This document shows, piece after piece, positions 59,986-64,000 of a stretch of DNA of 64,000 nucleotides. The DNA lies in contig MJAN01000007.1 of the NCBI GenBank assembly GCA_001875255.1, positions 1 to 64,000 on the forward strand, given 5' to 3'. The stretch comes from Candidatus Sabulitectum silens. Its GTDB lineage: Bacteria; Fermentibacterota; Fermentibacteria; Fermentibacterales; JCC-6. The number at the start of each line of letters is the position of its first letter. Within the stretch, counting starts at the first letter, position 1. The translations under genes were made by a program, and so were the position numbers. Under the pieces are notes generated by a model. The model was not told the origin of the DNA. It did not search any database and was given only the letters and a program-made list of their open reading frames with translations.

Positions 59986-62900
59986 ATGTTCCAGACCATT
60001 ATGTTCCTTATGGCATCCCTCTTCCTCTCCCTTTCCGGCGAAGAGATCACCGATCCCAGGTATCCCTCGGTGTCTCCCTCCGGAGAGACAATGGTTTTCT
60101 GCTGGCGGGGTTCCCTCTGGGAACCCATGTTTCCGGCGGGTCTCCGAGATGTCTCACACCGGGCAGTGGAAGGGTGAGCAACCCGTCCTACAGCCCCTGC
60201 GGCAGCATGATAGCCTACACGAACACTGTAACCGGAGCCGGTGATGTCTATGTTATGCCCGCCGGGGGAGGGGCCTCAGAAAGGCTCACATACCACGGCG
60301 GGGAAGACCTTGTGCTGGGCTGGAACGGTGAAGATGTGCTTTTCTCCTCATCCAGGGAGGGGGGCGAGAACTGGCTCTGGAGCGTTTCCTCCTTCGGCGG
60401 AACTCCTTCCCTGTTCCTTGAGGCCTCGGTGCGGAATCTGTGCTTCACCCCGGACGGAATGGTATTCGAAAGGGGTTTTACCCCTGGTGGAGAAGGCACT
60501 ACGAAGGAAGCGCATCCAGTTCCCTCTGGCTCCTTGAGGATCACGGCTGCCTGCCGGTGAACCACCTTGAGAAGGACCAGCGCTGGCCCATGGCGGACAG
60601 AGAGGGAAACCTGTTCTATGTGATGGAGGACCAGGAGGGCAGCGACAGATTCTACGACTCCAGAGGCACGGCAGTTTCAGGACCTTTCCCCGGCGGAATA
60701 ACCTTCCCTTCCACCGGCGGGGGTGGCTCCATCGTGGTTTTCGAGTCCGGGGGAGGCCTTCTGCGATGCTCCACCGAGGACTTCATTCCTGAAGAGATCT
60801 ATCTGCCCGCCACGGTGGATCTGCCCTTTCCCGACGAAGAGCTTTTCTTCGCCGGGGTCTACACATCCGATTTCGCTGTGGAGCCCGACGGCGGATACAT
60901 GATCATGGAAGCAGAGGGGAGATCTATGCCGTTTCAATGGAGGAGGACGGCCCCGGTGACGCGGTGAGGGTAACGGACACCCCGCCCTGGAGAGCAGGCC
61001 CAGGATCAGCCCCGACGGCACCATGGTTCTGTTCCAGAGGGAGGAGAACGGCGGTGTGACCATTGTTATGGGCACAGTGGAAAACGAGGAGGGTGAACCT
61101 CCCGTTTTGGACATATGGGAGGTGCCCACAGGTCAGGATGTATCCCTTGAACCAGAGTGGTCTCCCGACGGGGACTTCTCTTTCCTAGACGGCGAGGGCA
61201 GGCTCTACGCCATGGATGTTCTGGGCGGCCGTTCAAGAAGGTTGTGCGACATCCAGGGAGTACTCCACCACAGCTGGTCCCCGGACTCCAGGTGGATCGC
61301 CTTCAGTACAACGGTGGAGGCACACAGGGAAGATGTTTTCGTGGTTTCCGCCAGGGGTGGAGAACCGCTGAACATCAGCCGTCACCCCAACGACGACTTC
61401 CAGCCAATGTGGCCCTCCGACGGCAGGAGGCTGGTATGGGCCAGCCGGACCGATGAGGGCGACTACCACATCGTGCAGGCCTGGTTCAACAGAGAGGACT
61501 GGGAGGCGGACGAAGAAGAGCGAGAGGAGCTTCTCGACTCCATCACAGGCATAGAAGAGGATGGTTTCGAAGACCTGTATTCCCGGGTGGAGGAACTCTG
61601 CACGGTGGAGGGCTACTACGATTTCTACGGAATGGCCCCCGACGGCAGGAAATTCTACTTCCCCGCCACGGATCAGTCCGGTCAGAAGGATCTCTGGAGC
61701 GTGGAATGGACTGGGGAGAACCTCCAGCGAGAGAGCTTCGGCGACTATTCCCCCACAAGGATACAGCCCACCGATCAGGATTCCGGCGGGGCGGTCTTCT
61801 ATCTCAGCTACGGTTCTTCCCTCCGTAACACCGATGGCGACCTGCTTGCATGGACCGCGCCCTGCTCCCGTTCCGTGAGCGAGCTTCAGAGGCAGAAGTT
61901 CTACAGTGCCTGGAGGATGCTCAGGGACAGCTTCTATGACTCCGGGATGCACGGGATCGACTGGAACGGAATGCTGGGGAAGTATGTTCCAAGGGCTTCC
62001 GCCGCAATGATAAACCAGGACTTCAACGATGTGGTGAGAAGGATGCTGGGTGAGCTTTCCGCCAGCCATCTGGGGATTTACGGGCCATGGGAGTACACCA
62101 GGGCCGCCTACACCGGCGAGACAGGTATTTTCACCGACAGCCACTGGAGGGGAGAAGGGATAAAGGTGGACAGTGTTCTGCCCATGTCCCCGGCTTATCT
62201 GGCTGGATTCCTGCCCGGTGACATTATTACCGCCGTGGACCGATCTCCCGTTGACAGGAACCACAACTGGTACGCCCCGTTCCGGAACACCGCCGACAGA
62301 GAGGTCGTCCTGAGCTTCATCAGGAATGGAGACCGCTCCAGTGTAAGGATAACTCCGGTTTCACAGTGGGATATATGGAGACTCACCTACAGGGAATGGG
62401 TGGAATGGAACAGAAGAAAGGTAAAGCACCTCTCCGATGACAGGGTGGGCTACCTCCATATCCCATCAATGAACCTTGAGTCGGTGGGAAACTTCAGGCG
62501 GGACCTTTACGCCCAGGGTCTGGGAAGGGATGCCATGATCATAGATGTCCGGGGGAACGGCGGCGGTTCCACCCACGACCAGATCCTCCAGAGCCTCTCC
62601 AGGGAAACCTACGCCCTGAGCCGGGACAGGAGTGGCCGCTCCAGCCTGGAGCCCCTCGGGGTCTACAGGAAACCCCTGGTTCTTCTGATCAACGAAACCT
62701 GCTACTCCGACGCCGAGATCTTTCCCGCAGCATGGAAGGAACTGGAGCTGGGCCCCATAGTCGGCAACACCACCTACGGTGCCGTTATAGGAACAGTTGA
62801 TGTCCAGCTTGCCGACGGCACGGGATTCAGGCTTCCGGGAACCGGCTGGTACACCCTGTCCGGGGAGAACCTGGAGAACACCGGCGTATCTCCGGACATA

Positions 62901-62990
62901 TTCGTTGTCGAGCTTCCCCGGGACGCCGGGGAGGGGATTGACAGACAGCTTCAGGAGGCGGTTTCCAGGGCTCTTCAGCTTCTCCAGTGA
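59986..62990 (+). CDS. Tricorn-type S41 protease, frameshifted
   Basis: About 1,000 residues joined. A signal-like start (MFQTIMFLMASLFLSLSG) precedes WD/beta-propeller repeats (YPSVSPSGETMVF, PSYSPCGSMIAYTN, RISPDGTMVLFQRE, HHSWSPDSRWIAFST). The C-terminal third is the tricorn core: GELSASHLGIYG (His), a PDZ (VLPMSPAYLAGFLPGDIITAVD) and the S41 peptidase with IDVRGNGGGSTHDQI and NETCYSDAEIFPAA (nucleophile Ser). Frame changes lie near 60120, 60480 and 60930. Unlike archaeal tricorn it appears exported. GGGAAG precedes ATG 59986. Confidence 0.85.
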
Positions 62991-63168
62991 GAATGCGGGA
63001 CTTCCCGGGGAGATGATCAGCATCATAGGGTGTCATTCAATACAGTGGTCATGTACAACGGAGGCCTTCTGATAGAGCGGGGATCCGCGTTTCAGGAACC
63101 ATTGACTCGGGCCGTTTACTCTTAGTGTTAAGCAAACCCCGTGGCTTATATATATACAGGAGGTAAAT

Positions 63169-64000
63169 ATGATCAGGGTTCTTTCATTGCTGGCGATAAT
63201 GGCTGTTACAGCTTATGCCGGAATGGTTTACAGGGCTCCTCAGCCCGTCGAGGCAGCACAGTTCATCGGCATGGACAACGGCCCGGTGGTGGAGTTCAAT
63301 CTCACCGCCCTGGAAACCGTTTCCGATGCGGTGGACGGTTACGGCAGCGGTATCGTGTTCCGTATTCCCGGTGGCGGTTACGGCGCGAGGTGGGAACACC
63401 GGATGTACCGTGCGTAAGGAAAATGGTCCAGATCCCCAACACCGGAGACATCTCCATAGAGATCATCAGTTCTGAAACTTCCGTTCTGGGCAATTACAAT
63501 GTCCTTCCCGCCCAGCCCTTCGAAGAGAGGACCGCCGGTGCCCTTCCCCTAAAGGTAAATAATGAGGTAATGGGTTCTTCCTCATTCTATCCGGCATCAC
63601 CTGTCACAATCGAAAGGATCTCCATCCTCAGGGATGTCCGCGTGGCATGGGTGCGCTACAACCCGGTGTCTGTGAATCCCGCCACCGGGGAAACCCGCCT
63701 GACCACAAATGTCAGGTTCAGGCTCGTTCCCGGTTCAGGCCAGGGCGAGAATGAACTCCTCAGAACCTCAGCCGGCATGACCAGAAGCTTCATTCCTCTC
63801 TATGAAGAGGTTCTCGGCTTCAACCACACCGACGCCATCATCGACGGCTCCTACCTCGTGATAGGACCCGAAGAAGCGGTGGACATCGCCGCCGACCTCA
63901 TCCAGTGGAAGAGGGAAAAGGGCTACGATGTACAGGTTGCCACCATCGAGGACATCGGCTCATCCTCCTCAGCGGTGGACTCCTACATAGAGAACGCCTT
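63169..64000 (+). CDS. Gingipain-type C25 peptidase, 5-prime part, cut by window edge
   Basis: Signal peptide (MIRVLSLLAIMAVTAYA) after a strong AGGAGG. The first ~230 residues are a C25 propeptide-like beta domain (ISIEIISSETSVLGNYNVLPAQPFEERT by parts, ERISILRDVRVAWVRYNPV). The peptidase domain begins at YLVIGPEEAVDIAADLIQWKREKGYDVQVATIEDIG by parts, the K-x-x-K-G-y-x-V…T pattern of gingipain N-subdomains; the catalytic His/Cys lie beyond the window. One frame change near 63400 (PDVPCVRKMVQIP). A secreted cysteine protease probably sorted by the same type IX-like route; its tail is not visible. Confidence 0.8.

Noticed and set aside
61233-62264. 343-codon open frame antisense to the tricorn-type protease
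   Set aside because: Lies wholly over conserved S41 motifs on the other strand; low-complexity Pro/Gly/Val sequence typical of shadows.

Overview
The window looks like a chromosomal segment of a Gram-negative, LPS-bearing, rod-type bacterium of the Fibrobacterota-Chlorobiota-Bacteroidota (FCB) neighbourhood, probably a candidate phylum such as Fermentibacterota (inference only). Evidence: a Kdo/Lpt gene block, a short primary-type sigma factor without region 1.1, secreted proteases with Por/type IX-like C-terminal tails, a gingipain-type C25 peptidase, type IV pilus genes and a bacterial ceramide synthesis set. TTG and GTG starts with good Shine-Dalgarno sites are common.

A technical point governs every entry. 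About 38 of 59 protein genes change reading frame one or more times, although their homology runs unbroken across the shift. Nearly all shifts are explained by one missing (rarely extra) base, often in a G or C run; even the single tRNA lacks one base. I read this as consensus-sequence error, not pseudogenes, so each broken gene is given as one CDS with its junctions noted.

Layout. 12-1866 (-): biotin carrier and carboxyltransferase of an acyl-CoA (de)carboxylase. 1892-7931 (-): three large membrane proteins (DUF2723 glycosyltransferase type, and two membrane+TPR proteins). 7928-10425 (-): lipoprotein and a secreted HEXXH-like metalloprotease separated by a textbook terminator. 10715-13256 (+): MBL-fold RNase-like protein and an outer-membrane protein. 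13241-20007 (+): kdsB-kdsA-kdsC-kdsD-lptC-lptA-lptB-rpoN, one LPS-building operon. 20019-22463 (+): archaeal-type GatD, adenosine-specific kinase and MaoC hydratase, the last two enclosed by a perfect 29-bp inverted repeat. 22504-25853: ketosphinganine/ceramide reductase-like, serine palmitoyltransferase-like and YghO/bCerS-like genes. 25854-29635 (+): short alaS, secreted caspase-like protein, M42 aminopeptidase. 29776-33864 (+): TPR/TRAFs-binding/SLOG-like signalling protein and a secreted transglutaminase-like protein. 33897-35794 (-): YigZ and a GlcD-type FAD oxidase. 35938-38270 (+): leuCD-type dehydratase and a small beta-barrel. 38295-42505 (+): tRNA-Thr, phosphohexomutase, glmS, YihY. 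42489-44597 (-): divergent YchF-like GTPase and a DUF2089/TM/SHOCT-like operon. 44711-46275: glgC and a convergent small DNA-binding-like gene. 46488-52420 (+): type IV pilus pilM/N (apparently fused), lipoprotein, pilO, pilP, pilQ. 52433-55055 (+): rsmD, coaD, aminotransferase, zinc-ribbon protein. 55030-57342 (-): gmhA, a degenerate sugar nucleotidyltransferase, methyltransferase. 57474-62990 (+): sigma factor, M23 peptidase, methyltransferase, tricorn-type protease. 63169-end (+): C25 peptidase, cut by the window edge.

How it fits together: much of the window builds and decorates the cell envelope (Kdo and heptose precursors, LPS transport, GlcN-6-P supply, ceramides, O-glycosyl-type membrane proteins, pili), while a second theme is extracellular proteolysis (M6-like, transglutaminase-like, C25, tricorn, M42, M23), suiting a peptide/protein fermenter.
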